From Piezodorus guildinii (Eukaryota > Arthropoda > Insecta > Hemiptera > Pentatomidae), in NCBI GenBank assembly GCA_023052935.1, contig CM041293.1:178670789-178734788 (forward strand): a stretch of DNA of 64,000 nt, written 5' to 3'. This document shows, piece after piece, positions 11,696 to 22,234 of the stretch. The notes below the pieces were generated by a model. The model was not told where the DNA came from. It searched no databases and saw only the letters and a program-made list of their open reading frames with translations. The position numbers were made by a program, and so were the translations under genes. Within the stretch, counting starts at the first letter, position 1, and each line of letters starts with the position of its first letter.

Positions 11696-12190
11696 ATTTA
11701 ACGTCTGTTTTATGCTACTGAGGGAGCGACGTTGTCTAGCAGATAGAGCACTAGTCTATTGTTCTCCGGGTCCTCGGTTCCAATCCCGACTGTGGGAAAA
11801 TATTATTTGTTCTGTTATTTCAGCCGTATAGCGGTAACCGTTGGGTATGGAGAGCCTCCTGAGGCACATCCAGGCTCTATGAAGTGGCTACCCCAAACCA
11901 TTGGGGAAAAACCTGGCGGCTGAGCGTGATCAAGGCCTAATCACCTCATTGCACTGCCGTTGGTCAAGAAATAGTACGAATCTCTACATTTACTGAGTCC
12001 AAGACCCTTCATGGGTTGTAGTAGTTTTTTTTATTTTATTATTATATTTTTTATGCTACTTACGGTATTAGAACGATTCTTCTGTGGAAGTACTTATTTT
12101 TTCCTATCCAGATTCAATTAGGATAGGGATATTTAACGAGTAACTGACATAGTAGATCTACTTACGTCTCCACTGCAGGACGGCATTTTC
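11696..12190 (-). mobile_element. SINE-B (minus), split by a SINE-A insertion
   Basis: Minus-strand SINE-B 3' sequence is present on both sides of a SINE-A copy: 11696-11719 (aacgtctgttttatgctact) and 12061-12190 (…tcctatccagattcaattag, gtaactgacat, gcaggacggc). The part beyond the middle of SINE-B is missing. Removing 11720-12060 restores the usual SINE-B order. Confidence 0.7.
11720..12048 (+). mobile_element. SINE-A, full length, nested in SINE-B
   Basis: Best SINE-A copy in the window. The tRNA-like head has an A-box region (gtctagcagatagagcac, 11733-11750) and a B-box (GGTTCCAATCCC, 11774-11785). The body (ctgttatttcagcc, cctggcggctgagcgtgat) and the 3' part lead to gggttgtagtag and a T-rich tail. 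It is flanked by the 12-bp duplication TTTTATGCTACT at 11708-11719 and 12049-12060, so it inserted into the minus-strand SINE-B. The internal promoter elements are the A and B boxes. Confidence 0.85.
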
Positions 12191-12809
12191 TTTTCTTTTT
12201 TTAAAACTAACGGCCATCTGCTGAGCTTGAACCGTCGCTTAAAGCACAGAAAACTGTAATAATAGGCACAAAAGTATTTAATGTTTTCATAAAATGCCTT
12301 CATTAACCGTCCTAAATCTCTCTTTTGACGAATCAAGTAATGATGAAGAAGTTCAACTATAAGCTTATAATTTTGTTAGCTTTATTCGAAAATGTAGCAA
12401 ATATTAAATAATTCATCTATTTTAACATGGCGAATCGAAACATCAGAAGACCTTTAAATTAATTTAAAAACAAAATTAAGCTAAATATGTTTATCTGTGT
12501 TTATTATTTTTGTAGTTTAGTATTCCGTCTACGCCAAGCAATAATTAAATATATTATTCTGTGCCCTATATCTAGAAAACTGTAGCTAATGGGTAATTCA
12601 GTAAAAGATAAATTAATTAACTGCGTACAAAAAGATAAACCGAAATTCAAAAACAACCTCTGAATAAAATAATTCTATTAAAATTAGAGACGGAGAAGTA
12701 CTGAAAGCTGTTCTAATATTTTGGAAATAACATGGTGGGGTCCTGCACATTTATAATAAAAAATTGACAAGTAAATGGACAATAAAATGACTAAAATAGT
12801 TTTAAAAAA
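12191..12809. other. no gene recognised
   Basis: AT-rich, with no motif or frame worth naming. Confidence 0.5.
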
Positions 12810-12925
12810 TCTGTTGCGCACAACACACAACTTTCACTTACCTCCATTATCTATATCAATTCAAGAATTGTATAAACGGAAATAAATTGGTAACGAATTA
12901 ATTAAATTGGATTTTAACAGAATGT
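12810..12925 (+). mobile_element. HLE-A 5' fragment
   Basis: Begins TCTGTTGCGCACAACACACA then ACTTTCACTTAC, continues about 115 bases and stops where the Tigger remnant begins. Confidence 0.65.
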
Positions 12926-12929
12926 TCTC

Positions 12930-13344
12930 TAGTGGTTCCGAGAAATGAAAGCTTCAAGAAAACATATTTCAGGACCTATCGTCAAGGAAAAATGTCGTCG
13001 AATAGCTAATGAATTGGGCATCTCAGACTTACAGTGCTCATCCGGCTGGCTTTGGCGCTTTCAAAATCCCATCACTGCTAGTCAGCGGCGAATAAAATAA
13101 AGTAAACCAAAGGCACGTCGATAATTGGAGAGAAAGGTTTTCGCCAGAGTGCGCAATATATGATGCAAGAAATGTTTTTAATATCCTGAAAGCGAATGCT
13201 GTATTGAAAATCTCTTTTTAACCACCTGAATTTACACCAAGACATATATATACATACAGTATATTTTTCGGGTATAATGAATTATTTTATAACGAACAGA
13301 GAATTTTTCATTCCCTTGGAGATCGCTATGACGAGGGTTTACTG
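12930..13344 (+). mobile_element. Tigger/pogo DNA transposon remnant
   Basis: The frame WFREMKASRKHISGPIVKEK, then CRRIANELGISDLQCSSGWL and WRFQN, is the CENP-B type DNA-binding domain of Tigger/pogo transposases (the SGWLWRF signature is clear). Stops follow within ~30 codons. The DDE domain is absent. The right end ccttggagatcgctatgacg then AGGGTTTACTG followed by TA (13345-13346) matches the pogo-type TIR, whose outer bases are CAGTAAACCCTCG. No left TIR is seen. It is an internally deleted, inactive copy. Confidence 0.7.
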
Positions 13345-13350
13345 TAATAC

Positions 13351-13480
13351 AAATATTGTGCGCTCAACACACGACTTTTACATAACTACTTTTTAAAATC
13401 AATTTCAGAACTTTTAATTTTAACTTTTTATCTTTTAATTGAATTTTGTTAAAAACATTCATTTTAGATTGTTGTTTTCT
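13351..13480 (+). mobile_element. HLE-A 5' fragment, diverged
   Basis: Starts near TTGTGCGCTCAACACACGAC then TTTTACATAAC and continues with core sequence. It is a second 5' end, so it is not the continuation of 12810-12925 across the Tigger copy. Confidence 0.5.
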
Positions 13481-13714
13481 TTTAAATCCTATAAGATAAA
13501 TTGTTGTTACCTAATTGACGATTATTCTTTCTTATCCCCTGCATCGTGAGAGGGTTTTGTAAACACCCTCGGTTGAGTTGGTAGGTTCCAGTTCGCATCA
13601 AATCCTCTCAATCCAAAATCCTTAGAAAATCGTAAATCTTCCTTATTGTGTCTTTAATAATCCTTAATATTGTATTAATTTAGTCCCTAATTTGAATTAA
13701 CGACAAACATAAAT

Positions 13715-13985
13715 AACAGTTTTCTATACCCAAGGGCACGGGTTCAAACCCGCAGGTGATCATAGGATTTTATAATGTGGGAAAAAAAATCCTTAGTTAT
13801 GCCGTCCTTTGGAGGGGACGTAAATAGGTGGTCCCGATCCTGTGCGAAGTTAGGTACTCGTTAAAGATCCCTATCCTAATTAAAATAGGATAGGCAAAAT
13901 TTAGGACTCCCATTGTAGCATCATCAGATAAGCCATAGTAGCATAACAGTAACGTTAAATATATAAACAATATAAACACACCTGC
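13715..13985 (+). mobile_element. SINE-B
   Basis: tRNA-derived head with B-box GGTTCAAACCCGCAGGTG (13741-13758), then atgccgtcctttggagggga, ggtggtcccgatcctgtgcg, actcgttaaagatccctatc, ggataggcaaaatttaggac and an ATAAA-type tail. The A-box side is decayed. Confidence 0.75.
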
Positions 13986-13998
13986 TGTAACTGTAATA

Positions 13999-14893
13999 TT
14001 GGGTTGTTTCACATGAAATGTCCGTTTTTATAGTTCCTGAAATACATAAAGGATTTTGCCGGTCTCTGTTGTTTTCTTTCGAATGTTTACGTATTTAAAT
14101 TGAACAGTTACTAATCCTCTAGTTTTGTATTATAAGCATTAGCTTCCCAATCAATTACCCACTTTTTAGTATACCTCCTAATATGGACATGGAAACACAC
14201 GATTTTCGAGTAATATTTTTGTACGAGTTTAAACCCGGCCATTTAGCAGCTGAGGCCGCTCGAAATATTTGCAAGTCGTTTGGGGAAGGGAGTGTTAATG
14301 AACGGACCATTCGCCGTTGGTTTGCTAAGTTTTTAGCTGGAGATACTGACTTGGAAAACATGCCCCGAGGAAGACCTCCGTCCGTAATAGACAACGATGT
14401 TCTCAAACATGCAGTGGAAGGAAACCCCTACCAAATAGTTAAAGGACTCTCAGCACAACTAAATGCAAGTGCATTAGGAAAGTAAAAAAGCTCGATACAT
14501 GGGTAACTCATGATCTCACTGAGTGGCAGCAAGATCCTATGTTTCAAAACATACCGTGAAAAATTGAAAGAACTGTGCTACGAAGTTCTTCCGCACCCAC
14601 TATATTCTCCCGACTTGTCTCCAACAGATTACCACCTGTTCAGGAATTTAGACAACTTCGTCAAAGGAAAACGTTTTAAAAATGATGGTCAAGTGAAAAG
14701 TGCGTTTTCAGATTTTGTTTCCCTTCAAAGCTCAGAGTTTTCTAGTTCGGGGAAAAAAAAGTTGGTGTAACGTTGGGAAAAATGTTTAGAAAAAGAGGGT
14801 AAATAGTTCGAATAAAATTATTTTGTTTTCAAATCGTATTTTTAATAGAAATCCTTTACCTTGAAAACGGACATTTCATGTGACACAACCCAA
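13999..14893 (+). mobile_element. mariner transposon, both TIRs, defective transposase
   Basis: The ends are inverted copies (TTGGGTTGTTTCACATGAAA at left; …TGACACAACCCAA at right) flanked by TA at 13997-13998 and 14894-14895, as expected for Tc1/mariner. The plus strand encodes the N-terminal HTH region from 14183 (HLAAEAARNICKSFGEGSVN, then RRWFAKFLAGDTDLE, GRPPSVIDNDVLK). A frame break near 14480 follows, and then the C-terminal catalytic block LPHPLYSPDLSPTDYHLF with the third carboxylate (D of SPTD). The block holding the first two catalytic Asp is deleted; at 895 bp it is shorter than the ~1.3 kb typical of the family. It cannot make active transposase but could in principle be mobilised in trans. 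Confidence 0.85.
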
Positions 14894-14899
14894 TATAAA

Positions 14900-15597
14900 A
14901 CCATGCATTTGTTACAACATCCCATTATCAATAACCATTCAGGTGTTGTACAGACTCTGGCCACAGGATTTGTTAATTTAATTAAGACATAAATGTGTTA
15001 CCAACTAGTAGTATAATCTTCTCATCAGGCTTCACCAAGCGATCTTTTTAAGATTTCATTTTGTATTATTTTAATTAAACTGTCAATTGAAAAAAGAAGT
15101 AATTTTACCTACAAAAGAAAATAATTATTGATAAAAACAAAAGTTGAATCTAAAAAGTGGACTGGGAGGTGACATGTGAAGGTGAATAGTGGTGACATCT
15201 CAACCGAAGGCTTTGTCCGACGCGATCGAAGGTCCTTCAGTCATCAACCCGCTTCATTGCCCTGTCACAAAGCCCACCTTTTTTTTTCTGTGTCGATTGC
15301 AAAGTTGTTGACAACTCGGCGGGGAAAGGTCTCGCTTGGCAGTGCTCTATTCAAACGACTTAATTAAACTTATTGAGAACGTCATGCTTGCATTTCACAG
15401 GTAATTGGCGTGTAATATTGAATAGCAATGGAAATAAAATTGATCTAGAATATTAGATAAATTACCGTATGATTATGGACATTGGTTTGACCCATTAGCG
15501 CCTCTTTTTGGTATATGGCAATCAAACACCCATTTTTTTGAGTATTTCAATTTTGACTAGGCATGTGACCATTTGTAACGTTCGTACGTGATATTTT
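14900..15597. other. no gene recognised; CpG-rich patch at 15180-15330
   Basis: About 150 bases around 15195-15330 hold many CpG (tccgacgcgatcgaagg, ctcggcgggg), unlike the surrounding AT-rich DNA. The stretch after it (15360-15430) is non-repetitive. An open frame of 63 codons spans the patch without recognisable motifs. Confidence 0.35.
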
Positions 15598-15747
15598 TTA
15601 CTTTCACTTACTATACGAGTATATAGTAAGGGGAAGTATTGCGATCGTGAAAATTTTCGAATTCCAGTTTTCAACGGAAATACACGTTTTAGGGTCCCCT
15701 GAGTCCAAACAACCAAGTCCCGCAAAAATGTCTGTGTGTGTGTGAGT

Positions 15748-15823
<76 letters not shown>

Positions 15824-16345
15824 TTGTGTGTGTGGTAACTCCAGGGCGAAAACGGTAAGTCCTATGAAACTGAAATTTCATATTTTAGACAACTATACGC
15901 CCGAGACGTGACAAAACTTTTTTCATCAAAATGAGCTTACTAGAAGAGGCACTTTAAACCATGCATTTTGCACCTTTTTTCGATTTTCTCGAAAACGGTT
16001 CCGACGATTTTAATTAAACTCGCTATATAGATGTAAAATTTAATGTGTTTTAATATCATGTAGGTTTTATTTGGATAAAAATGGTCTGACAGGGCTTAAA
16101 TGCCGATATTTTAAATTTTCTTCCCCTAAAGTACCTTTAATTTAGTAGATTCAATAATAATAACTAGATTATCTTGTTAACGCTGATGAAAAACAGGTAA
16201 ATATATAAATTGAATAAATTCGATACTCAACTAAATGAGAAAACAGAAAAAAAAAATTTTTAATACTATTTTTCGTTTTTGAACATAAGAGCAGTAATAT
16301 ACATGTATGATATACCGTTGGAAAGCATATACGGCATATTAATTT
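15598..16345 (-). mobile_element. HLE-A, truncated at the TCTGG end
   Basis: Starts with ACTTTCACTTAC and the hairpin ACTATACGAGTATATAGT, then aagtattgcgatcgtgaaaa, a (GT)n tract at 15731-15832 and the conserved core to about 16345, where it stops short of the TCTGG end. The block from cccctgagtccaaacaacca through the GT tract is almost identical to 19483-19578. Confidence 0.75.
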
Positions 16346-16375
16346 CTACAGAAACATACTATTAATTTTATGTCC

Positions 16376-16460
16376 CAGGGGCCTGTGGATAAGTGACTAG
16401 TGCGCTTGTCTCCCACCCCGAAGATTGTGAGTCCGAATCCCAGTCCCGGGGGAACTTTTT
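16376..16460 (+). mobile_element. tRNA-like SINE head, third type
   Basis: A-box-like tggataagtgactagtgcgc and B-box-like GAGTCCGAATCCC are spaced as in a tRNA. There is no good acceptor stem, so I read it as a SINE head rather than a functional tRNA. It differs in sequence from SINE-A and SINE-B. Confidence 0.5.
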
Positions 16461-16983
16461 CAAACATTTAATTAAATGGGAATTCTGAAGTTTTGCGTAG
16501 TTCGGGAGTTCAGCGTAACAGTAATGAACAGTTTACACTATTAACCGTAACTATCACCGTTCTACAACTAATCACACTTACATTAATTATATACCATATC
16601 TCTATGCTCCATGGGAGGTTGAATAGACCTCAAGGAGCACATTCCTGCCTAAGTGGAACAGAATATATGCCCCGCTTAAGTTCTGGGAGTCGGAGGGCAT
16701 TTGGCCGAAGCGCTAGTAATGCCCTTATTGCTTAACTTGTAACGGATTACCCGCCCGCTTTAATTTCCCAACTCAGTGCTAAGTAGTTCATGTCTCTCCT
16801 CCTCTCTCTGATAAATGGAATAATACAAATTAAATTGGGCCCTTAGTCCGAGCTTTGGGCCTTTAAATGCTCCCTGGGAGAGATATACGGTTCAAGAAAT
16901 TAAAAATTACTCGAAGGCACGGGTATAAGGTCAACTACTTTCAAAAATTTACTGTGTATTTTAATGAACCAGTGAAAAACAAT
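16461..16983. other. no gene recognised
   Basis: Moderate GC; an 80-codon frame at 16493-16735 has no identifiable motif. Part may be the body of the SINE that starts at 16376. Confidence 0.35.
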
Positions 16984-17100
16984 CTAGTGCGGGCAACACA
17001 CGACTTTACCTTACCTCCTTTGATTAAACCAATTTAAGAATTATTAATACATTTAGTAGATATTAATATATTAAGAATTATTAATATATGATTAATAGCA
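16984..17100 (+). mobile_element. HLE-A 5' fragment
   Basis: Starts TCTAGTGCGGGCAACACACG then ACTTTACCTTACC; it runs into LINE coding sequence at about 17104. Confidence 0.6.
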
Positions 17101-17103
17101 GAA

Positions 17104-18605
17104 TTGGTGGCGATCTTGATGATATTAATATTTCAGCGCATACTTCTGAACACGTATAGAAATTCAAGTATTTAGGTTCAATGATAACAAGAAAAAATCT
17201 GGTGCGGGCAACACACGACTTTCACTTACCTCGATTTTTAAAATCAATGAAAGAATTTTCAAATACAGCTAGAGATAAAAATACGTGAAGCTATTAAGAA
17301 ATTAATCAAATTGAATTTATATAGAAACATGTGTTTTATTAAAAAATCTATTATATTATTATCTAAAATAATCAGTTAGTTTTATCTTCTTCTCATCACT
17401 CTCTATTAACTTCTAAAAGCTTGTGTATGAGATGATATTTTTTCTAAAATCTTTAGCTTTCCAACAGTATATCATACATGTATATTACTGCTCTTATGTT
17501 CAAAAACGAAAAATTTCATTAAAAATATATTTTTCCGTTTTCTCCTTTAGTTGGGTATCGAATTTATTCAATTTATATATTTGCCTTTTTTTAATCAGCG
17601 TTAACAAGATAATCTAGTTATTATTATTATATCTAAAAAATTAAAAGTACTTTAGGGGAAGAAAATTTAAAATATCGGCATTTAAGCCCTGTCAGACCAT
17701 TTTTATCCAAATAAAATCTACATGATATTAACGCCCATTAAATTTTACATCTATATAGCGAGTTTAATCAAAATCGTCAGAACTGTTTTTGAGAAAATCG
17801 AAAAAAGATGCAAAATGCATGGTATAAAGTGCCTCTTCTGGTAAGCTCATTTTGATGAAAAAAGTTTTGGCACGTCCCGGGCGTATAGTTGTCTTAAAGA
17901 TGAAATTTCAGTTTCATAGGACTTACCGTTTCCGCCCGGGAGTTACCACACACACACACACACAGAGACCTTTTTGCGGGACTTGGTTATTTGGACTCAG
18001 GGGACCCTAAAACGTGTACTTCCGTTGAATACTGGAATTCGAAAATTTTTACGATCGCAATACTTTCCTTACTATATATAGTAAGTGAAAGTAAAAATGA
18101 AATCCAGGAAGAAATAAAGTCCCTGTTAAAGGCGGGAAATGCGTGTTATTATTCAGTGTCTAAATTACTTAGCTCATGGCTTCTGTCTAAAAACTAAAAG
18201 GTTAGAATTTATAAAACTATTATTCTTCCGACGGTTCTTTACGGATGTGAAACGTGGCCGCTTACTTTGAAGGATGAACAATGGCTTAAGGTTTTCGAAA
18301 ATAAGGTACTGCGTAAAATATTTGGTCCGAAGAGAGATGAGGCCTCTGGGGAAATTAGAAGGTTGCACAACGCGGAATTGCGGAGTTTGTACCCTGTGAA
18401 TATAATTGGGTTGATAGCATAGCGGAGACTCAAATGGACGCGTAAAGTTATTGGGCTCAGAGTGGAACGGATTCCGAAAAAGTTGGTTTTCGCTGGTCCG
18501 ACAGGTAGGCCGAAGCGTCGATGGAAGGATTGCATTAAGGCTGATCTCGGGGGCTTGGGCTTGACCGGCGAGTCTGGTGTAGTTTGGTAGTATCGGCATC
18601 GTACC
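17104..18605 (+). pseudogene. LINE reverse transcriptase C-terminal part, interrupted by HLE-A
   Basis: Left piece (17104-17197) reads GDLDDINI…EHV, a stop, then KFKYLGSMITRK. The right piece (18093-18605) resumes with NEIQEEIKSLLKAGNACYYS, then IYKTIILPTVLYGCETWPLT and KVFENKVLRKIFGPKRDEAS. The two pieces join in frame once the 895-bp HLE-A copy is removed. Stops near 18195 and 18420 and the loss of the catalytic domain show it is dead. The YGCETW and VLRKIFGPKRDE motifs are those of endonuclease-type insect LINEs. The 3' end has a short (ATT)n run at 18624-18638, a tail style seen in RTE-like elements. Confidence 0.8.
17198..18092 (+). mobile_element. HLE-A, complete reference copy
   Basis: Starts TCTGGTGCGGGCAACACACG, then ACTTTCACTTAC at 17218. 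It has a (CA)n tract at 17946-17964 and ends with the hairpin CTTACTATATATAGTAAG (18068-18085) overlapping GTAAGTGAAAGT at 18081-18092. The two 12-mers are exact reverse complements. It sits between codons of a LINE frame, with A-rich sequence at both junctions (GAAAAAA before, AAAAATGA after), so exact ends and any target duplication are ambiguous by a few A's. Non-coding. Confidence 0.85.
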
Positions 18606-19482
18606 TTCGGGTTCGGTAAGCCTATTATTATTATTAATACATTTAGAGATAAAAATAAATGAACTCCCTCTCCCCGTAACATAGGTTCATTAAGCCTTTT
18701 ATTAATAAATTGTAAATATGCAGGAAAAGGAAATTCCTTGATCCTCTTTAGAAGAGATATCGGAAATAAAAAGGGGCTACAAAAATAAATAAATAATTAA
18801 AAAAGTAATTTCATTTCAATTGCTTAAAGAGAAAAAAACTTGGTACTTCAGTTTTCCTAGCTTTTAAATTCCCTGAAAAGTGGATGAACTCGAATAAGGT
18901 AGATGGAATATTGATAAAATTAAGTGAAGATTATTAAAGAACCGGTAGGGACTAAAGACTGGAAAGAATAGCCATCTATTGTTTGAAAGTATTAGAGAGG
19001 GACACAGATGGGGACTTTGTCAACTTCACCAACACAGACTCTTTTAAAACTCTTCTCTCCCACCGACCGCGGTTTCCTTTGAAATTTCCTTTTTCGGTTC
19101 GAGGATATAATAAACTCCCTGGTCCCGGATCCTTTATTAAACCTCCTTTAAAACTTTTTCTATTAACACTGCTCCGAGAAGTTGTAGGCTACTTGACAAC
19201 GGTTAGTGCGGTCAAGGGTGCGTGTAATTCCTAAGTAACCAGTTTGTTCATTATTCTCTCCCTACATAATTAGTAAATCATTCAATTGAATAATTAAAAG
19301 TAAATTTCCCTAACTTAAGTTTTTATAATGGTTTTGGAAAAAGTTTGTTTTAAACATTTTGATAAATATAGATCAAGAGAAATAAATGTTTAACAAGTTT
19401 CTATAGGACCCCTCCATCCAATCACTTCAATATTAAGGGCCCCCCTAAACACCAAAAATCGTGATTATATATATATATATAT
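18606..19482. other. no gene recognised
   Basis: Contains the (ATT)n tail of the preceding LINE and an 83-codon frame at 18983-19234 without identifiable motifs. Confidence 0.4.
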
Positions 19483-19534
19483 CCCCTGAGTCCAAACAAC
19501 CAAGTCCCGCAAAAATGTCTGTGTGTGTGTGAGT

Positions 19535-19580
<46 letters not shown>

Positions 19581-20321
19581 TAACTCCCGGGCGAAAACGA
19601 AAAGTCCTATGAAACTGAAAATTCATATTGAGACACCTATGCGCCTGAGATATTACAAAAACTTTTAAACAAAAAAAATCAGCTGACCAGAAGTTTATAA
19701 AGAAGCCACTTTCTAATGAATTTTGAACCTTTTTACGATTTTATAAAAAACGGCTTTAACGATTTTGATTAAACTCGCTATATCAATGTAAAATTTAATG
19801 GGCTTTAATATCATATAGTTTCATTCTGATTGAAATAGTCTGACAGGGCTTAAATGCCGATATCTTTAATTATCTTACTCTAAAGTACCTTTGATTTTGT
19901 AGATTTCAAAAAATTAGGCACATCATGTTATTAGCATTGATAAACAACAGCTAAATATGCAAGTTGAGCGAATTTGATAAACAGCTAAAGGAGGAAAGAT
20001 CAAAAATATATTGTAATGCAATTTTTGTGTTTTTGAGCACAGGAATAGTAGTATAAATATATAATTTACCGTTGGATAACTAAATATGTAAGAAAAAATA
20101 TTATCTAATACATAAAATTCTAAAAGTTAATCGAAAGTAATAAATAGCTGATGAAACTAACTGATTCTTGTTGATACAAAAGTAATATATTATTTAATTA
20201 AACACATTATTGAAGTTCAATATAATCAATTTATTTTTATTTCTAAATGTATTTAAAAATTCTTAAATTGATTTTAACAATGGAGGTGAGTAAGTGAAAG
20301 TCGTGTGTTGCGCGCACCAGA
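19483..20321 (-). mobile_element. HLE-A, lacking the hairpin end
   Basis: Begins abruptly at cccctgagtccaaacaacca after a short TA run, has a (GT)n tract at 19518-19578, then the core, and ends GTAAGTGAAAGTCGTGTGTT then GCGCGCACCAGA. Confidence 0.75.
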
Positions 20322-20504
20322 TTTTTTTGTATTGCTTGCAGCCTTGGTGATGGCGCCATGTTTGAGCTGAAACATCGGCTTAATTCACTATTCATAACAA
20401 GTTATAATTGTTTTGTTTTTTTCGGATAACTTTACTGCAAAAATAGGATGGTATAGTTGTTTAACAGTAAAAGCCAAAAATTTTGTCTATCAAGATTTAA
20501 TTAT

Positions 20505-20690
20505 GGTAGGAAGAAATACCTGACATCATATAATATCGGGACGACTATTTCACGCACCCTCCGAAGATGGGCATAACTATGTTGTTTTTTTTACACCCAT
20601 TAAAACATCCGAGGAACTTCTAGCGGGTTAGAACCAGCGATTTTTGCATAGAAGTCAGTTACGCTAAACAATACATCACAGGTGACCTGG
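20505..20690 (-). mobile_element. SINE-B, degenerate
   Basis: Minus-strand blocks in SINE-B order: cctgacatcatataa, cgggacgactatttcacgca, ccctccgaagatgggcataa, gggttagaaccagcgatttt and acaggtgacctgg. Confidence 0.5.
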
Positions 20691-20830
20691 TGTGGTTTAT
20701 TGGATAGAACACAAGACCACTGTTCCCTTTTCCGGGTTGGAATATCTGCTCAGGCGGAATAATTAGACTTTCAATTATTTCAGGCGTCAGTTGCTACTGG
20801 AGCAAGAAGACCTTTCTGGGTAAGCCCAGT
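20691..20830 (+). mobile_element. SINE-A-like head, degenerate
   Basis: tRNA-like segment ggatagaacacaagaccact then ccgggttggaatatctgc, followed by attatttcaggcg, parallels the SINE-A head and the start of its body. Confidence 0.35.
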
Positions 20831-20934
20831 CTCACCCAGTGGGAAATTCCAAATAGAAAAGTGGGAAATCACCACATTAAATGTGAAAATTTCCTTCTTC
20901 ACAGGGACTACTAGTATAGTAGTATCCATAACAA

Positions 20935-22056
20935 TCTGGTGCGCACAGCACACGACTTTCACTTACCTCCGTTGTTAAAATCAATTTAAGAATATTTAAA
21001 TAAATTTCAAGATACAAATTAATTACTTTCAATTTCAATAGAAACATGTGTTTTATTTATTTAACGTCACTTTATGCTACTATGGCTAATCGGACGATGC
21101 TACAGTGGGACTCCTAAATTTTGCCTATCCAGGTTTTATTAGGATAGGGATCTTTAACGAGTACCTGACATCGCACAGGCTCGGGACCACCTTTTAACGT
21201 CCCATCCGAAGGACGGCGTAACTAAGGACCACCTGCGGATTTGAACCCGTGACCTTTGGCATGGGAGGCTGTTACGCTGGCCACCCAGCTACAAGTGATC
21301 CCTGTGTTTTATTAAATAATCTATTATATTTTTATCTACAACAATCAGTTAGTTTTATAAGCTTTTCATCATTCTCCATTAACCTTTAAAATTCCGTGTA
21401 TTAGATAATATTTTTTATGAAATCTTTAGCTATCCAATAGTATATTATACATTTATATTACTATTATTGTTTTCAAAAACGCAAAAAATGCATACAAAAT
21501 ATGTTTGCACTTTTTTTCTTTATTTATTTATCAAATTCGCCGAAATTGCATATTTACCTGCTTTTTATAAATACTAATTAGAAAATGTTTCTAATATTTT
21601 GAAATCTACAAAATTAAAGGCACTTTAGAGGAAGAAAATTTATAATATCGGCATTTAAGCCATGTCAGACTATTTCAATCAGAATTAAACTTACATCATA
21701 TCAAAACCAATCAAAATTTAAATAGATATATAGAGTTCAATCATAATATTTAAGGCTGTTTTTGATAAAATCGTAAAAAGGTGCGAAATGCAAGGTATTA
21801 AGTAGATCATCCGGTAGGCTGATTTTAATAAAAAAGTGCCTGTAACATCTCTAGCGTATAGCTGTCTTAAATATGAAATTTCGGTTTCATAGGGATTTTT
21901 GTTTTCGCCGAGGAGTTAACACAAACACACACACAGATCATTCTACGGGTTTGGTTATTTGGACTCAGGGGACCCTAATACTTGTATTTCCGTTGAAAAC
22001 TGGGATTCGTAATACTTTCCCTTAGCTTATATTCCATACAAAGGTAAGAGAAAGTG
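20935..22056 (+). mobile_element. HLE-A, complete but carrying SINE-B
   Basis: Starts TCTGGTGCGCACAGCACACG then ACTTTCACTTAC, is split at 21058-21302 by a SINE-B copy, resumes, has a short (CA)n at about 21924-21935 and ends in GTAAGAGAAAGT (22044-22055). The end hairpin is decayed. Without the SINE it matches the ~0.87 kb unit length. Confidence 0.75.
21058..21302 (-). mobile_element. SINE-B inserted in HLE-A
   Basis: Well preserved minus-strand SINE-B with B-box GGTTCAAATCCGCAGGTG on the minus strand (about 21230-21247) and the usual 3' blocks. The 11-bp duplication TGTGTTTTATT at 21047-21057 and 21303-21313 bounds it, and HLE-A sequence continues across. Confidence 0.8.
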
Positions 22057-22234
22057 AAAACAGTAGATTTCAAAATAATAAAACAATGGCCTAAATAAAT
22101 TATTAACAGACCTCAAAATGCACAGAGGCAAATCAGTGAAGAGCATACAATGTACTTGTTGAATATCTGAGTTCAGTACACGTACTTTTTATTTTATTTA
22201 TTCCCACATCTATGTGGGAATCCTAAAACCTTAC

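Noticed and set aside
12133..12336. Minus-strand 67-codon frame as a gene
   Set aside because: It overlaps a SINE-B remnant and unrelated AT-rich sequence and has no recognisable motif.
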